Origin: Prochlorococcus sp. AG-409-L18
GTDB lineage: Bacteria > Cyanobacteriota > Cyanobacteriia > PCC-6307 > Cyanobiaceae
Direction of reading: 5' to 3'
Assembly: GCA_003215535.1 (NCBI GenBank)
Contig: QCKG01000003.1
Location: 1 to 64,000, forward strand
DNA: 64,000 nt
This document shows, piece after piece, positions 25,579 through 34,276 of the stretch. Under the pieces are notes generated by a model. That model did not search any database. It saw only the letters and a program-made list of their open reading frames with translations, and had not been told where the DNA came from. Both the position numbers and the translations under genes were made by a program. Position 1 is the stretch's first letter, and every line of letters starts with the position of its first letter.

Positions 25579-26106
25579 TTAAAGCAGTTTCTTGAGTTGA
25601 GCCCAGCGAGGATCATATGAAACATTTAAATCCGAGGAGCTTTGAGAGTATTTAGAATTTGTGTTGGAAACTAATGATGCAGGAATTTTGCAGGTTTCAG
25701 AGCAAACTTTTAGTAAAGGAATCTGGAGACTGAGTTGTTCAAAAATCCACCGTTCTGGATCAAAGCTTTCTTGTGGAGTTAATGAATCCATGAAATCTTC
25801 AGGAGGAATTCTGTTTTTGACTTCATTGCTAGGGGAGATGGAGGAATCCTTTATGAGGATCAATTCCTCACAGTTACATTCAAGTTTTTGCTTGTATTCC
25901 TTTAAGCATCTATCACATTCAAGAAAAATAATAGTGCTAAGTGTTCCTTTTAATAGGAGGATGCCTCCTTGGTGTTCGGCGATAACTTTTCCTGTTACTG
26001 GAGTAAAGCAAGAAAAACTATCAAGTCCACCTTTGATTTGCCATACCTTAGGACTGGATAGAACTTTTAATTCAGTTAATGGAATTGGTTGCAGCCCAGG
26101 TATCAT
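25579..26106 (-). CDS. DUF177/YceD family protein
   Basis: A 175-residue protein matching the YceD (DUF177) family, which in other bacteria sits before rpmF and in plants helps 23S rRNA processing. The typical core [23 protein letters not shown] is present (about 61-83). Cys pairs at 64/67 and at 135/139 (VCSETCK) suggest a zinc-bound or structural site. In this genome it is placed between yidC (4-base ATGA overlap) and ycf46 (2-base gap), so translation is probably coupled. A role in rRNA or ribosome maturation is inferred from family knowledge. Confidence 0.8.
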   Translation of the reverse strand: MIPGLQPIPLTELKVLSSPKVWQIKGGLDSFSCFTPVTGKVIAEHQGGILLLKGTLSTIIFLECDRCLKEYKQKLECNCEELILIKDSSISPSNEVKNRIPPEDFMDSLTPQESFDPERWIFEQLSLQIPLLKVCSETCKIPASLVSNTNSKYSQSSSDLNVSYDPRWAQLKKLL

Positions 26107-27242
26107 TTCCCACTTTTTGGTTCGAATGGCAATCGATCTGATGAGCCTGCCGTTGTCGCAACGGCAGGCTTTGAGCCCTGAGCAATTTGATCATCAAGAA
26201 TTTTTTGAAGGTTGTCTGGGAGTGCTTCTTGGCTGAGTAAGAAGGTTTGCAGAGCTTGAAAAATATTTGCGATCACCATATAAAGCAGCACTCCTGCTGG
26301 AAGAGGGAAGAATAAAAACATCCCTGTAATCATGATCGGTGTGATTTTGTTTGCAGTGGATTGCTGAGGGTTTGCAGGCATTCCTCGACTTGAAAGGGCT
26401 TGAGAAAGAAGCAGCGTTAGTCCGAATCCACCTACAAGGGTTGCGATGTCCCAGTTGATATTTCCATCAACATAAAAACCAACTTGCCCAAGGGCTTTTA
26501 TGAAAAGGAAGCCGCTTTTCGCTGCGAGTCCAGGGATCTTTGCTTCAACAGTGGCATCTCCAGGGGCTAAAGCTGTGACTGCACCATCTGAAGAGACTTT
26601 GACAACATCTTCACCTTTAGAAACTTTCCAGCTTGGAGTGAAATTTTTTCCGTTTTCAAATTTTGTAAGGATATTGCTGAAGTTTTCTCCATTGGATGTT
26701 TGAAGATTTATTTGGACCTTATCTCCAGTTCCTATTTTTGTTCCACCTGGAAGGGAGGCAATAATTGGGACATGGTCAGAGTCAGTTACGAAAATCGAAT
26801 GTCTTGGGCTTGTAAAAGGTTTTGGTTCAACGGTAGCTATTTGATCTGAAGGCAAAACCTTCATATTCACTAGATAAGGGACGTCAGCAAATGGTGACCC
26901 CCTTAAGGTTGCAAAAAGCGCAAAGAGAATAGGCATTTGAACTAAAAGGGGAAGGCACCCTGCTAGTGGGCTGCCAAACTCCTTCATCAAATTCCCAAGC
27001 TCTTCTTGTTGTTTTTGAGGGTTGTCTGCATATCGGCGTTTGATTTCGGCCTGGCGCTTTTGCATGATTGGTTGGGCTATTCGCATTCTTCTTGCGCTTC
27101 TTATGGACCCTGCGCTTAATGGGAATAAGGCAAGCCTTATGACTATTGTTAAAGCGACGATCGCTAGGCCATAGCTGGGGATTAATCCGTAGAAAAAATC
27201 CAGGATAGGGATCAGGAGGTTGTCGGAGATGTACCCGATCAC
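26103..27242 (-). CDS. yidC: Membrane protein insertase YidC/Alb3
   Basis: Inserts and folds membrane proteins, in cyanobacteria including thylakoid proteins. The 379-residue protein has a first core helix with the key Arg36 ([10 protein letters not shown]), a cytoplasmic hairpin (about 50-88), a second helix ([15 protein letters not shown], 99-113), and C-terminal helices (about 265-345). Between the second and third helices, about residues 125-255 form a large beta-rich insertion with a pattern [23 protein letters not shown] that resembles a Big_2/Ig-like repeat. It overlaps DUF177 by 4 bases and follows rnpA and the PH-domain gene. Confidence 0.95.
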   Translation of the reverse strand: MIGYISDNLLIPILDFFYGLIPSYGLAIVALTIVIRLALFPLSAGSIRSARRMRIAQPIMQKRQAEIKRRYADNPQKQQEELGNLMKEFGSPLAGCLPLLVQMPILFALFATLRGSPFADVPYLVNMKVLPSDQIATVEPKPFTSPRHSIFVTDSDHVPIIASLPGGTKIGTGDKVQINLQTSNGENFSNILTKFENGKNFTPSWKVSKGEDVVKVSSDGAVTALAPGDATVEAKIPGLAAKSGFLFIKALGQVGFYVDGNINWDIATLVGGFGLTLLLSQALSSRGMPANPQQSTANKITPIMITGMFLFFPLPAGVLLYMVIANIFQALQTFLLSQEALPDNLQKILDDQIAQGSKPAVATTAGSSDRLPFEPKSGK

Positions 27243-27326
27243 AATTCTGCCCTCAGGTTTGATGAAGTTATTGAGCCAGTTTGCAACAGCATCTGATCAG
27301 TGGGTCGAAAAGTTTTGATGCCTGAA

Positions 27327-27734
27327 TCAGGAGGCAAATCCTTGCACATTCTCTGATGAGGGTTTTGAACTTGCATTATTAATTCTGGCAAGTATGAATT
27401 TTTCTGTTTCACGGAAGCTAGGTAAGGATCTCATTTCTAGTCGAGCCCCGTCTTTTAGTACTAGCACCATGTCTCCCCAAGCCCCTAAACCTCTAGGTAT
27501 TGAACGCACCTCGGAGATTTGGTTGTAAACCACTTGTGTTTTATCTCTCCCTAACCAGCCGCCAGTAATTGAAACTCTTCGATTAGTGATTTTGAATCGA
27601 AGCCACAAGGCCCTTACCACTGCCCCTACCATGAAAGGGAGACCAATTAAGGTGATGCCCGCAAAGAGATTTACGATTAGGTCCCCTTTTGCAGGCCCTC
27701 CTTCGTAGAAAATCTCTTCAGATTTCATTGTCAT
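27327..27734 (-). CDS. Bacterial PH-domain membrane protein
   Basis: A 135-residue protein with a hydrophobic segment at about 22-45 (VNLFAGITLIGLPFMVGAVVRAL) and a PH-like (bPH_2) domain after it (RFKITNRRVSITGGWLGRDKTQVVYNQISEVRSIPRGLGAWGDMVLVLKDG). This is the usual small YdbS/bPH architecture. In cyanobacteria it is often found between rnpA and yidC, as here: its start overlaps the rnpA stop (ATGA). The role is unknown; a link to membrane protein insertion or envelope lipid binding is plausible. Confidence 0.85.
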   Translation of the reverse strand: MTMKSEEIFYEGGPAKGDLIVNLFAGITLIGLPFMVGAVVRALWLRFKITNRRVSITGGWLGRDKTQVVYNQISEVRSIPRGLGAWGDMVLVLKDGARLEMRSLPSFRETEKFILARINNASSKPSSENVQGFAS

Positions 27735-28117
27735 AACAACAATCCTGCTTCATTAAGTAATCTGTCGCATTCTTGGAGTAAAGGTGGAAGATCTGTCTTG
27801 GAACATATGGGTTTTAGGGTAAGAAGAGCCCATTTGTTCTGATAGCTCTTAGGCGAAGAAAGACGACTTTTTAAATGATCATGAATTAGACGGCGCAACC
27901 GATTTCTAATTACTGCCCGCTTACTAACCTTGCTACTTATTGTCACAGCGACTCGAATGGTTTTCTTCTCACAATTTCGAGAGGAAGGCTTTAGGAGCTC
28001 TGGTCTGGCTTTTACAACCCTTAATAACATTGAGGGGCTTTGGTGGCGAATCCCAGCTCGGTGAAGGTAATTAAAACACCGGTATCCCTTCAAGCGCATT
28101 GATTCAGGTAAAACCAT
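27731..28117 (-). CDS. rnpA: Ribonuclease P protein component
   Basis: Protein cofactor of RNase P, which removes 5' leaders from tRNA precursors. The 128-residue basic protein shows the family signature VSKRAVIRNRLRRLIHDHL (the RNR motif, about 73-91) and the RVAVTISSKVSKR strand before it. Length is normal. It follows rpmH by 59 bases on the same strand and overlaps the PH-domain gene by 4 bases, the standard rpmH-rnpA-yidC order. The rnpB RNA was not found in the window. Confidence 0.96.
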   Translation of the reverse strand: MVLPESMRLKGYRCFNYLHRAGIRHQSPSMLLRVVKARPELLKPSSRNCEKKTIRVAVTISSKVSKRAVIRNRLRRLIHDHLKSRLSSPKSYQNKWALLTLKPICSKTDLPPLLQECDRLLNEAGLLL

Positions 28118-28176
28118 TTGAAATCAATTAAGGGAAGGTCTTTAAGAAAGTAAATCGGTTTGTTTTTTTAGTTGCA

Positions 28177-28314
28177 TCAAACAGCAAGTCTTGACCGGCC
28201 CCTCTTCCGCCTAGTTCGTATGACTCTTCTACCTGTATGTGTTCGCATACGCACACGGAAGCCCGAGACACGTTTCCTTTTACGGCTGGTACCCCCAAGA
28301 GGTCTTTTTGTCAT
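28177..28314 (-). CDS. rpmH: 50S ribosomal protein L34
   Basis: A 45-residue, very basic protein starting [20 protein letters not shown] and continuing [20 protein letters not shown], the standard L34 sequence with the invariant GFRxRMxTxxGRxVIxxRRxKGR pattern. ATG is at 28312-28314 and the stop at 28177-28179. It opens the rpmH-rnpA-PH-yidC-DUF177-ycf46 run. In many bacteria this block lies near the replication origin, but no dnaA or DnaA-box cluster is visible here. Confidence 0.97.
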   Translation of the reverse strand: MTKRPLGGTSRKRKRVSGFRVRMRTHTGRRVIRTRRKRGRSRLAV

Positions 28315-28362
28315 TGATTTTCTTCGCTAACTGGACTTGGTTTGATGAGTTAATTTATCAGC

Positions 28363-28947
28363 TCATTGGATATCTATGTTCCAGCTTCCGAGATAACTAG
28401 ATATAGGTATATCACCTGGAGACTGCCCTATAGCATTTAATTGGAACATGCCTGTTTGACTGGGGTTGAAGATTTTCATAACCACTGCATAAGAATCTTC
28501 CACTGGAATAGGTTGATCAGGGAACACCTCAATAAAGGCTTGGTCGTTGGCCACTTCAAAAATGGCTGGAATTTTTTCTATGCATTTTGTGCGACTAAGC
28601 ATGCCCCCTAGTTCTATTCGACAAAGGCTTAGCTTCTTAGGCTTAATCTTTGCATCAAAATAGTCTGGAAAGTTGATTTTTAACTTCAGGATTGCTGTCT
28701 TGCGATCTCTGGGCCTTAAAGCGAGGTAATAAGTGGAACGATCCCTTTTCTCAGATGAGCTTTGTGTGTAATAGAGCTTTTTGTATGGAGTTGAATCATC
28801 CCAGCGGAATTCCAGAAGAGATGGACTTGCTAAAACTTGCGGTGAGTGGGTAATTCCGTCGAAAACCAAGGATGAGCTAAGGACCCCAGCTGTTAGACCA
28901 AATGCGGTGAACTTGCCAAGAAAAAATCTAGAGTTTTGTTGAACCAT
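28363..28947 (-). CDS. DUF2808 family exported protein
   Basis: A 194-residue protein with an N-terminal signal sequence (about 1-41; basic N-terminus, hydrophobic LGKFTAFGLTAGVLSSSLVF and a cut after VLA). The mature part is beta-rich and includes YYLALRPRDRKTAILKLKINFPDYF and VMKIFNPSQTGMFQLNAIGQSPGD, typical for DUF2808, a cyanobacterial family of periplasmic or extracellular proteins of unknown role. It lies between rpmH and aroH on the minus strand and probably has its own transcript. Confidence 0.8.
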   Translation of the reverse strand: MVQQNSRFFLGKFTAFGLTAGVLSSSLVFDGITHSPQVLASPSLLEFRWDDSTPYKKLYYTQSSSEKRDRSTYYLALRPRDRKTAILKLKINFPDYFDAKIKPKKLSLCRIELGGMLSRTKCIEKIPAIFEVANDQAFIEVFPDQPIPVEDSYAVVMKIFNPSQTGMFQLNAIGQSPGDIPISSYLGSWNIDIQ

Positions 28948-29054
28948 TTAAGAAACTTAGCGAGTTGATGATTGATTGAGCCTCTTAAAGGGATTCTCCT
29001 CCTCTATTTTTAATGAAGGATCAATCTTGGGCCGGCCTCCAAGCTGTCAGCTTT

Positions 29055-29435
29055 TTACGACCTGTCTGGCCTAAGAAGACTGGCTTCTCCAAGGTATGGA
29101 TGATTAGGGCTTTGATTGCTAGGCAGCCAAACATGGGCAAGTATTCGTATGCAGTGACTGAGATCACTCTCCACAAACATTTGTTGACAGTCAATAAGTG
29201 CAATGTCCTCCCAACCAGACTGGCGCCTTGCTATAGATGCAGGAAAACAAGCATTTAGGTCTGAGGTAACTGAAAAGGTGACTGAAACAATTTGTTCAGG
29301 ACTTAGTTGATTTCGTTTTACTAACTCAGATACAAGCTCGCTAACGGCTTTTTCAATTGCCATGATCGAGTTGTGTTTACTTGTAGTTGCTCCTCTCAAT
29401 GCATGCAACTTTAGGGTTTTGTTACTTAAATCCAT
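29055..29435 (-). CDS. aroH: Chorismate mutase, AroH class
   Basis: Converts chorismate to prephenate on the way to phenylalanine and tyrosine. The 126-residue protein is the monofunctional trimeric AroH type, as in Bacillus: LHALRGATTSKHNS with the active-site Arg near residue 14, VTFSVTSDLNACFPASIARR (about 68-87) and the CIRILAHVWL strand with the conserved Arg. It lies 3 bases after the sppA stop on the same strand, so both are likely in one transcript. The C-terminal tail beyond PYLGEA is short. Confidence 0.93.
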   Translation of the reverse strand: MDLSNKTLKLHALRGATTSKHNSIMAIEKAVSELVSELVKRNQLSPEQIVSVTFSVTSDLNACFPASIARRQSGWEDIALIDCQQMFVESDLSHCIRILAHVWLPSNQSPNHPYLGEASLLRPDRS

Positions 29436-29438
29436 TAC

Positions 29439-30251
29439 TTAAGGCCTAAAAAGCCAAAGAATCTGACCGTTATTCTCAATTTCAACACTCAGATTTTCTA
29501 TGAATTTAAAAAGGCTATGACTCCCTGGGAGTAATCCCATGAGCTTTTTCTTTGGACGTCCAAAAGTTATTGGTTGAGTATTTTCCTCGTCTAGATCGGC
29601 TAATTTTGCTGCCAAACGTCTTGCATCTTCTTCATCACCAAGCTCATCAACAAGTCCTAGATCTTTAGCTTGAGCCCCAGTGAAAACTCTTCCATCGGCA
29701 AAATCTCGAACTGATTCTTCAGTTAATTGCCGCCCCTCTGCTACGGCAGAAACAAATTGAGAATAACTGCTATCAATAAGTGATTGCAGTAATTCTCGCT
29801 CTTTATCGGTAAGAGCTCTGTCTGGGGAAAGGATGTCTTTAAAAAGACCACTTTTGATGGTTTCAAAACGTATCCCAATACGTTCCAATAGCTTTGAAAG
29901 ATTGTTTCCTCTGAGAATGACTCCTATTGAACCTGTAATGGTTCCTGGGTTGGCGACTATCTTTTCTGCGGCAACCCCTACGTAAACTCCTCCAGAAGCA
30001 GAAATGTTGCCAAAGCTAGCCACTATGTGGCATCCCTTTTCTCGCAGCCTCAGAAGGGCTGAATGGATTTCTTGACTATCTCCAACGGTGCCTCCAGGAC
30101 TGTCTATGCGAAGCAATAGTGCTGGGAATTCTCTTTCCTCAACTTGCCTAATGGCTTTGAGGACGTTCTTGCGGGTGGCACCGCTTATTGGACCATCAAT
30201 GATGATCCTTGCCATCCGTCTTCGAGATTTGCGGCGAAAGGGCCAGACCAT
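29439..30251 (-). CDS. sppA: Signal peptide peptidase SppA (short form)
   Basis: A 270-residue S49 serine protease that degrades cleaved signal peptides and, in cyanobacteria, may act in thylakoid protein turnover. The single-domain short form resembles Bacillus SppA. The nucleophile is Ser86 in SASGGVY and the general base is probably Lys138 in SGLFKD; LLRIDSPGGTV (about 47-57) and GSIGVI (108-113) are family motifs. The N-terminus (MVWPFRRKSRRR) is basic without a clear membrane helix. Divergent from the EamA transporter with a gap of about 50 bases. Confidence 0.93.
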   Translation of the reverse strand: MVWPFRRKSRRRMARIIIDGPISGATRKNVLKAIRQVEEREFPALLLRIDSPGGTVGDSQEIHSALLRLREKGCHIVASFGNISASGGVYVGVAAEKIVANPGTITGSIGVILRGNNLSKLLERIGIRFETIKSGLFKDILSPDRALTDKERELLQSLIDSSYSQFVSAVAEGRQLTEESVRDFADGRVFTGAQAKDLGLVDELGDEEDARRLAAKLADLDEENTQPITFGRPKKKLMGLLPGSHSLFKFIENLSVEIENNGQILWLFRP

Positions 30252-30304
30252 TCTGCTTTTGCGTATTTCACCGGATCTTAAAAAGGAGAAAGCGTTCTGA
30301 CTTT

Positions 30305-31264
30305 ATGTTTGTAATTCGGCACTGGTTGCTGATGGTTCTGCCATTTGCTCTTTGGGGCACAGCCATGGCAGCAATGGCACCTTTGGTGACTTCTGGCGGC
30401 CCTTTGATAGTGGCTTCTTTGAGGCTTCTGCCTGCAGGGATTGCGATCTTGTTGTCACTCCCTTTCTTGGGAAGGTCTTGGAATATTTCTCAAGGAGATT
30501 GGGGATGGTTTTTGGTTTTTACTTTTATTGATGCAAGCCTTTTTCAGATGTGTTTGGCTAGAGGCCTTGCTGAAACTGGGGCAGTTCTTGGTTCAGTCCT
30601 CATTGATTGTCAACCCTTGATGGTTGCTTTGTTGGCGAGATCAATATTTGGCGATGCAATTAATCCGATTGGTTGGGTTGGATTGATTGTTGGACTAGTT
30701 GGAATTATTTGCATAGGAGCTCCCCCAGAATTTCTAAGACATTGGTTGTTATTGGGGCAACCTGTTTCAGTTGCAACTCTTTGGAACATTGGCGAGGTTT
30801 GGATGTTGGCTGCTGCTATTTCAATGGCGTTAGGTACTGTCCTTATTCGTTTTGCATGTAGAGAAAGTGACCCAGTAGCGGTTACTGGTTGGCATATGGT
30901 TTTGGGCAGTATCCCTTTGCTTGCTTGGCATTCCTTTGATAATCATTGGCCGCTGTTTCCAAGCTGGTCAACTTTTGAATGGGGTTTAATGACTTATGCC
31001 AGTCTTTTAGGCAGTGCTTTGGCTTATGGGTTGTTTTTTTGGTTCGCCAACAGAGAGGAATTAACCAGTTTTAGTACTCTTGCCTTCTTGACTCCTGTGT
31101 TTGCCCTGGCTACTGGCGGATTATGGCTAGGAGAAAGACTGCAACCATTGCAATGGATTGGAGTGATCTTGGTTCTTGTATCCGTTTTATTGGTAAGTCA
31201 AAGGAAACGGTTTTGGGAGCCTCGTTCAGTTGAGTCCAGTGTTTCCCCACGAGGGACCCAGTGA
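30305..31264 (+). CDS. EamA/DMT-family transporter
   Basis: A protein of about 319 residues with ten hydrophobic helices in two EamA repeats (AMAAMAPLVTSGGPLIVASLRLLPAG... and SMALGTVLIRFACRESDPVAVTGWHMVLGSIP), typical of drug/metabolite transporters. An upstream extension from 30209 is open but overlaps the sppA promoter area and is Cys/Arg-rich, so ATG at 30305 (MFVIRHWLLMVLPFALWG) is preferred. The substrate is unknown. Its stop overlaps the GT4 start (TGATG), so it is probably translated with the two glycosyltransferase genes. Confidence 0.88.
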   Translation: MFVIRHWLLMVLPFALWGTAMAAMAPLVTSGGPLIVASLRLLPAGIAILLSLPFLGRSWNISQGDWGWFLVFTFIDASLFQMCLARGLAETGAVLGSVLIDCQPLMVALLARSIFGDAINPIGWVGLIVGLVGIICIGAPPEFLRHWLLLGQPVSVATLWNIGEVWMLAAAISMALGTVLIRFACRESDPVAVTGWHMVLGSIPLLAWHSFDNHWPLFPSWSTFEWGLMTYASLLGSALAYGLFFWFANREELTSFSTLAFLTPVFALATGGLWLGERLQPLQWIGVILVLVSVLLVSQRKRFWEPRSVESSVSPRGTQ

Positions 31265-32376
31265 TGCAAACTTTCGCTTTGCGGTTGGTTTTGGTTAGTA
31301 CGCCAATTGGATATGTAGGTAGTGGTAAGGGTGGTGGAGTGGAACTCACTATTTCATCCCTAATAAAAGGGTTGCTTGAATTGGGACATGAGGTGGTTCT
31401 TGTTGCGCCAGAAGGCTCAGTTCTACCTTCTGGCTGTTCTAGAGCTGAAATTGTCTATGTTTCGGGGAGAGATCAGCCAAGTTGGCAGCACCTACCAGAT
31501 GATGCTCCTGTGACGATTGCTCAAGATGCGGTTATCTCAAGACTCTGGGAAAAAGCACTTGAATTAGGTAAACGAGCAGATGCTGTTATCAATTTTGGCT
31601 ATGACTGGCTACCTATCTGGTTAACTCCAAGAGTGGAAGTAGATCTGTTTCATTTAATCAGCATGGGAGGGGTCTCAAGGGTTATGCGTACCCTTATCGG
31701 AGAATTGTCTCAAGCCAATCATTCTCGATTAGCTTTTCATACTCATAGCCAGGCATCTGATTTTCAGTTATCAAAAGCTCCTTTCGTGGTGGGAAATGGA
31801 TTTGATTTGGATGATTATCAATTTCAGATTAGCCCAGGCGGCCCTCTTGGTTGGGCTGGGCGAGTGGCACCTGAAAAAGGATTGGAAGATGCCGTCGCAG
31901 TGGCGTCTGCTCTTGGTGATCAATTATTGGTGTGGGGTTTAAAGGAAGATCTTGAGTACGCAAAAAAAGTCGAAGCTTCTTACCCCTCTGGGACAATTGA
32001 ATGGCGTGGATTCCTTCCTACTGATGAGTTCCAGCGAGAGTTGGGTCTTTGTAGGGCCTTATTAAATACTCCAAAATGGAATGAGGCTTATGGGAATGTT
32101 GTTGTAGAAGCTATGGCATGTGGTGTGCCTGTTGTGACTTATGACCGGGGGGGGCCAGGCGAAAACATAATCTCAGGTTCAACAGGTTGGTTAGTCCCAC
32201 CGGACGATATCCATGGAATGAAAGAGGCAACTTCTCGAATAGGTGAGATTGATCGAAGAAAATGTAGAAACTGGGTTGAGCAATATGCGTCCCAGAAAGG
32301 GTTCGCAATTCGTGTGGAGGAATGGATTAAAGCTGGGGGAAAGTCCCAAAAGATAATTAATGATTCAAGAAAGTGA
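31264..32376 (+). CDS. Family 4 glycosyltransferase
   Basis: A 370-residue GT-B enzyme. The N-terminal domain starts LVSTPIGYVGSGKGGGVELTI with the usual glycine-rich acceptor loop; the C-terminal donor site has WAGRVAPEKGLEDAV (about 197-211) and the E-x7-E motif with E274 and E282 in NEAYGNVVVEAMACGVPVV. ATG at 31264 overlaps the EamA stop. Its own stop overlaps the start of the GT39 gene. Sugar donor and acceptor cannot be assigned; a cell-surface glycan or glycolipid is likely from the neighbours. Confidence 0.88.
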   Translation: MQTFALRLVLVSTPIGYVGSGKGGGVELTISSLIKGLLELGHEVVLVAPEGSVLPSGCSRAEIVYVSGRDQPSWQHLPDDAPVTIAQDAVISRLWEKALELGKRADAVINFGYDWLPIWLTPRVEVDLFHLISMGGVSRVMRTLIGELSQANHSRLAFHTHSQASDFQLSKAPFVVGNGFDLDDYQFQISPGGPLGWAGRVAPEKGLEDAVAVASALGDQLLVWGLKEDLEYAKKVEASYPSGTIEWRGFLPTDEFQRELGLCRALLNTPKWNEAYGNVVVEAMACGVPVVTYDRGGPGENIISGSTGWLVPPDDIHGMKEATSRIGEIDRRKCRNWVEQYASQKGFAIRVEEWIKAGGKSQKIINDSRK

Positions 32377-34211
32377 AAACAGTTGCAAGTAAGGCTGTGC
32401 TGTCTCGGAAAGAATATCTTCGGGGCATTTTCTTTTTATTGAGCATCGGCCTAGTTCTTTTTTGTTGGCAGTTAGGGAGTACTGGGTTGGTTGATGAGAC
32501 GCCTCCGCTTTTTGCCGCCGCTGGTAGAGCAATGCATCTGTCTGGAGATTGGTTGACGCCAAGAGCGAATGGTCTGCCGCGTTTTGATAAGCCCCCTTTG
32601 GTCTATTGGTTGATGGGTCTTTTTTATTCTTTACCTGGCCAGATTATTTGGGATCCACTTGGGACTTGGGCTGCGCGACTACCTTCGGCACTTTCTTCTC
32701 TAGTGATGATGTTGATGTTAGGGGACACAGTAATGAGGTATCCCCAGAAGGAAGATATTTTCCCAAGGCGAACAGCTGTTGCGACAGCCCTTTCATTTGC
32801 TCTTTCTCCTTTAGTGATGATTTGGAGTCGCATTGCTGTTAGCGATGCATTGCTTTGCAGTACTTTTGGAGTGAGCATGCTCCTGCAATGGAGACGTCTA
32901 GTAAATCCAACTAATGAAAGTTGGTGGGCGCCTTGGATTGTTTTAGGTTTTGCTGTTCTTGCAAAAGGTCCGGTTGCCATTGTCTTGATGGTTATTGCTC
33001 TTTTTTTATTTGGTTTACAGCAAGGAAACTTTTCACTTTTATTCCAAAGATTAAATCCAATCCCTGGACTTCTGATTACACTATTGATTAGTTTGCCCTG
33101 GTATTTAATCGAATTATTAGTTGAGGGTAAGCCCTTTTGGGATAGTTTTTTTGGTTATCATAATTTTCAGAGATTTACCTCTGTAGTTAATAGCCACCTT
33201 GAGCCATGGTGGTTTTTTGGTGTTGTACTTGTTGTTGCATCTTTGCCATTTACTCCATTCTTAATCCTTTCGCTTTCAAGGGCTTCATTCCCTTCATTTA
33301 AACGGTTTAAAAATCCTGAAAATCAGCCTTATGAATCCTTGATAGATTTTTCTTCTTGCTGGTTAGTTTCAGTCTTATTGTTATTTACTTGTGCTGCAAC
33401 TAAGCTGCCTAGTTATTGGATACCTGCGACACCTGCTGCAGCATTATTGATTGGTATTAGCGCAAATAGTCAGAAAGATAAGGGGTTGGGATATCTTTTT
33501 GCATCTGGATCATCAATTCTTCTTGCCTTTACCCTTTCATTGGGTTTTTGGATGTCTCCTTTATGGCTTACGAAGCTCAATGATCCTGAGATGCCTTCCT
33601 TGGGGGTTGATCTATTGGCAAGCGGTCTTGGCTTACGAGCTGCAGCTTTCTTGACTATTTCAGGGGTTTTGGGGATTGTTTTTTTCTCTTTTGCAAAACG
33701 AGAGAAGTTGCTTGCAATGCAAGCTCCATTAGTGTTTTTTTATTTATTGGTTACAGTTCCTTTGTTTGGATTGGGAGACAGGTTAAGGCAATTACCTTTG
33801 CGAAAGGCGGCTGATTTGCTTCTTGTCTTGCAGAAACCTCTTGAGCCTCTTGTGATGGTTGGTGCGGCCAAGCCCTCTATGCACTTTTATACAAAGCAAG
33901 TGATTGTTTATGAAGGTCGTTCTTCAAGGGCATTGGTGAATCTCGCGGAACGTTTGAGTGAGGAACAAAGAGATGGCTGGCGGGGTAGACCTCTTTATGG
34001 GGCAAAAGGGTCGCCAACTGCTTTGGTTGTAATAGATACGATCACTGCTCAGCGACCTCATTGGATAGGTCTTGGCCCAGAAGAATTGGGGCGTTTCGGT
34101 ATATATATGGTTTGGCGATTGGATAGGCAAAAACTTGACACTAGAGCCCAAAAAATAATTGATAAGGGGATAGAAAGTGATTGGCGAAGGCCCAGGCCTG
34201 AACGGTTCTAG
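32373..34211 (+). CDS. ArnT/PMT-type (GT39/GT83) membrane glycosyltransferase
   Basis: A 612-residue GT-C membrane enzyme with about ten to twelve helices. The first periplasmic loop has the catalytic-type motif DETPPLF (41-47) followed by WLTPRANGLPRFDKPPLVYWL (60-80), as in ArnT-like transferases that use polyprenyl-phosphate-linked sugars. A soluble C-terminal domain follows from about 480. GTG at 32373 overlaps the GT4 stop (GTGA), so translational coupling is likely. It probably adds a sugar to lipid or protein on the outer face of the inner membrane; the sugar is unknown. Confidence 0.88.
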   Translation: MKTVASKAVLSRKEYLRGIFFLLSIGLVLFCWQLGSTGLVDETPPLFAAAGRAMHLSGDWLTPRANGLPRFDKPPLVYWLMGLFYSLPGQIIWDPLGTWAARLPSALSSLVMMLMLGDTVMRYPQKEDIFPRRTAVATALSFALSPLVMIWSRIAVSDALLCSTFGVSMLLQWRRLVNPTNESWWAPWIVLGFAVLAKGPVAIVLMVIALFLFGLQQGNFSLLFQRLNPIPGLLITLLISLPWYLIELLVEGKPFWDSFFGYHNFQRFTSVVNSHLEPWWFFGVVLVVASLPFTPFLILSLSRASFPSFKRFKNPENQPYESLIDFSSCWLVSVLLLFTCAATKLPSYWIPATPAAALLIGISANSQKDKGLGYLFASGSSILLAFTLSLGFWMSPLWLTKLNDPEMPSLGVDLLASGLGLRAAAFLTISGVLGIVFFSFAKREKLLAMQAPLVFFYLLVTVPLFGLGDRLRQLPLRKAADLLLVLQKPLEPLVMVGAAKPSMHFYTKQVIVYEGRSSRALVNLAERLSEEQRDGWRGRPLYGAKGSPTALVVIDTITAQRPHWIGLGPEELGRFGIYMVWRLDRQKLDTRAQKIIDKGIESDWRRPRPERF

Positions 34212-34276
34212 ATTTACTTAATTTATCAATTCTAATTCAATAATTTCTTAAGTAGGAATATTGCAATTAATAGAAT

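Noticed and set aside
28118-28362. Replication origin near rpmH-rnpA-yidC
   Set aside because: No dnaA gene, no cluster of TTATCCACA-type boxes and no AT-rich unwinding region are seen; the cluster alone is not evidence of oriC in cyanobacteria.
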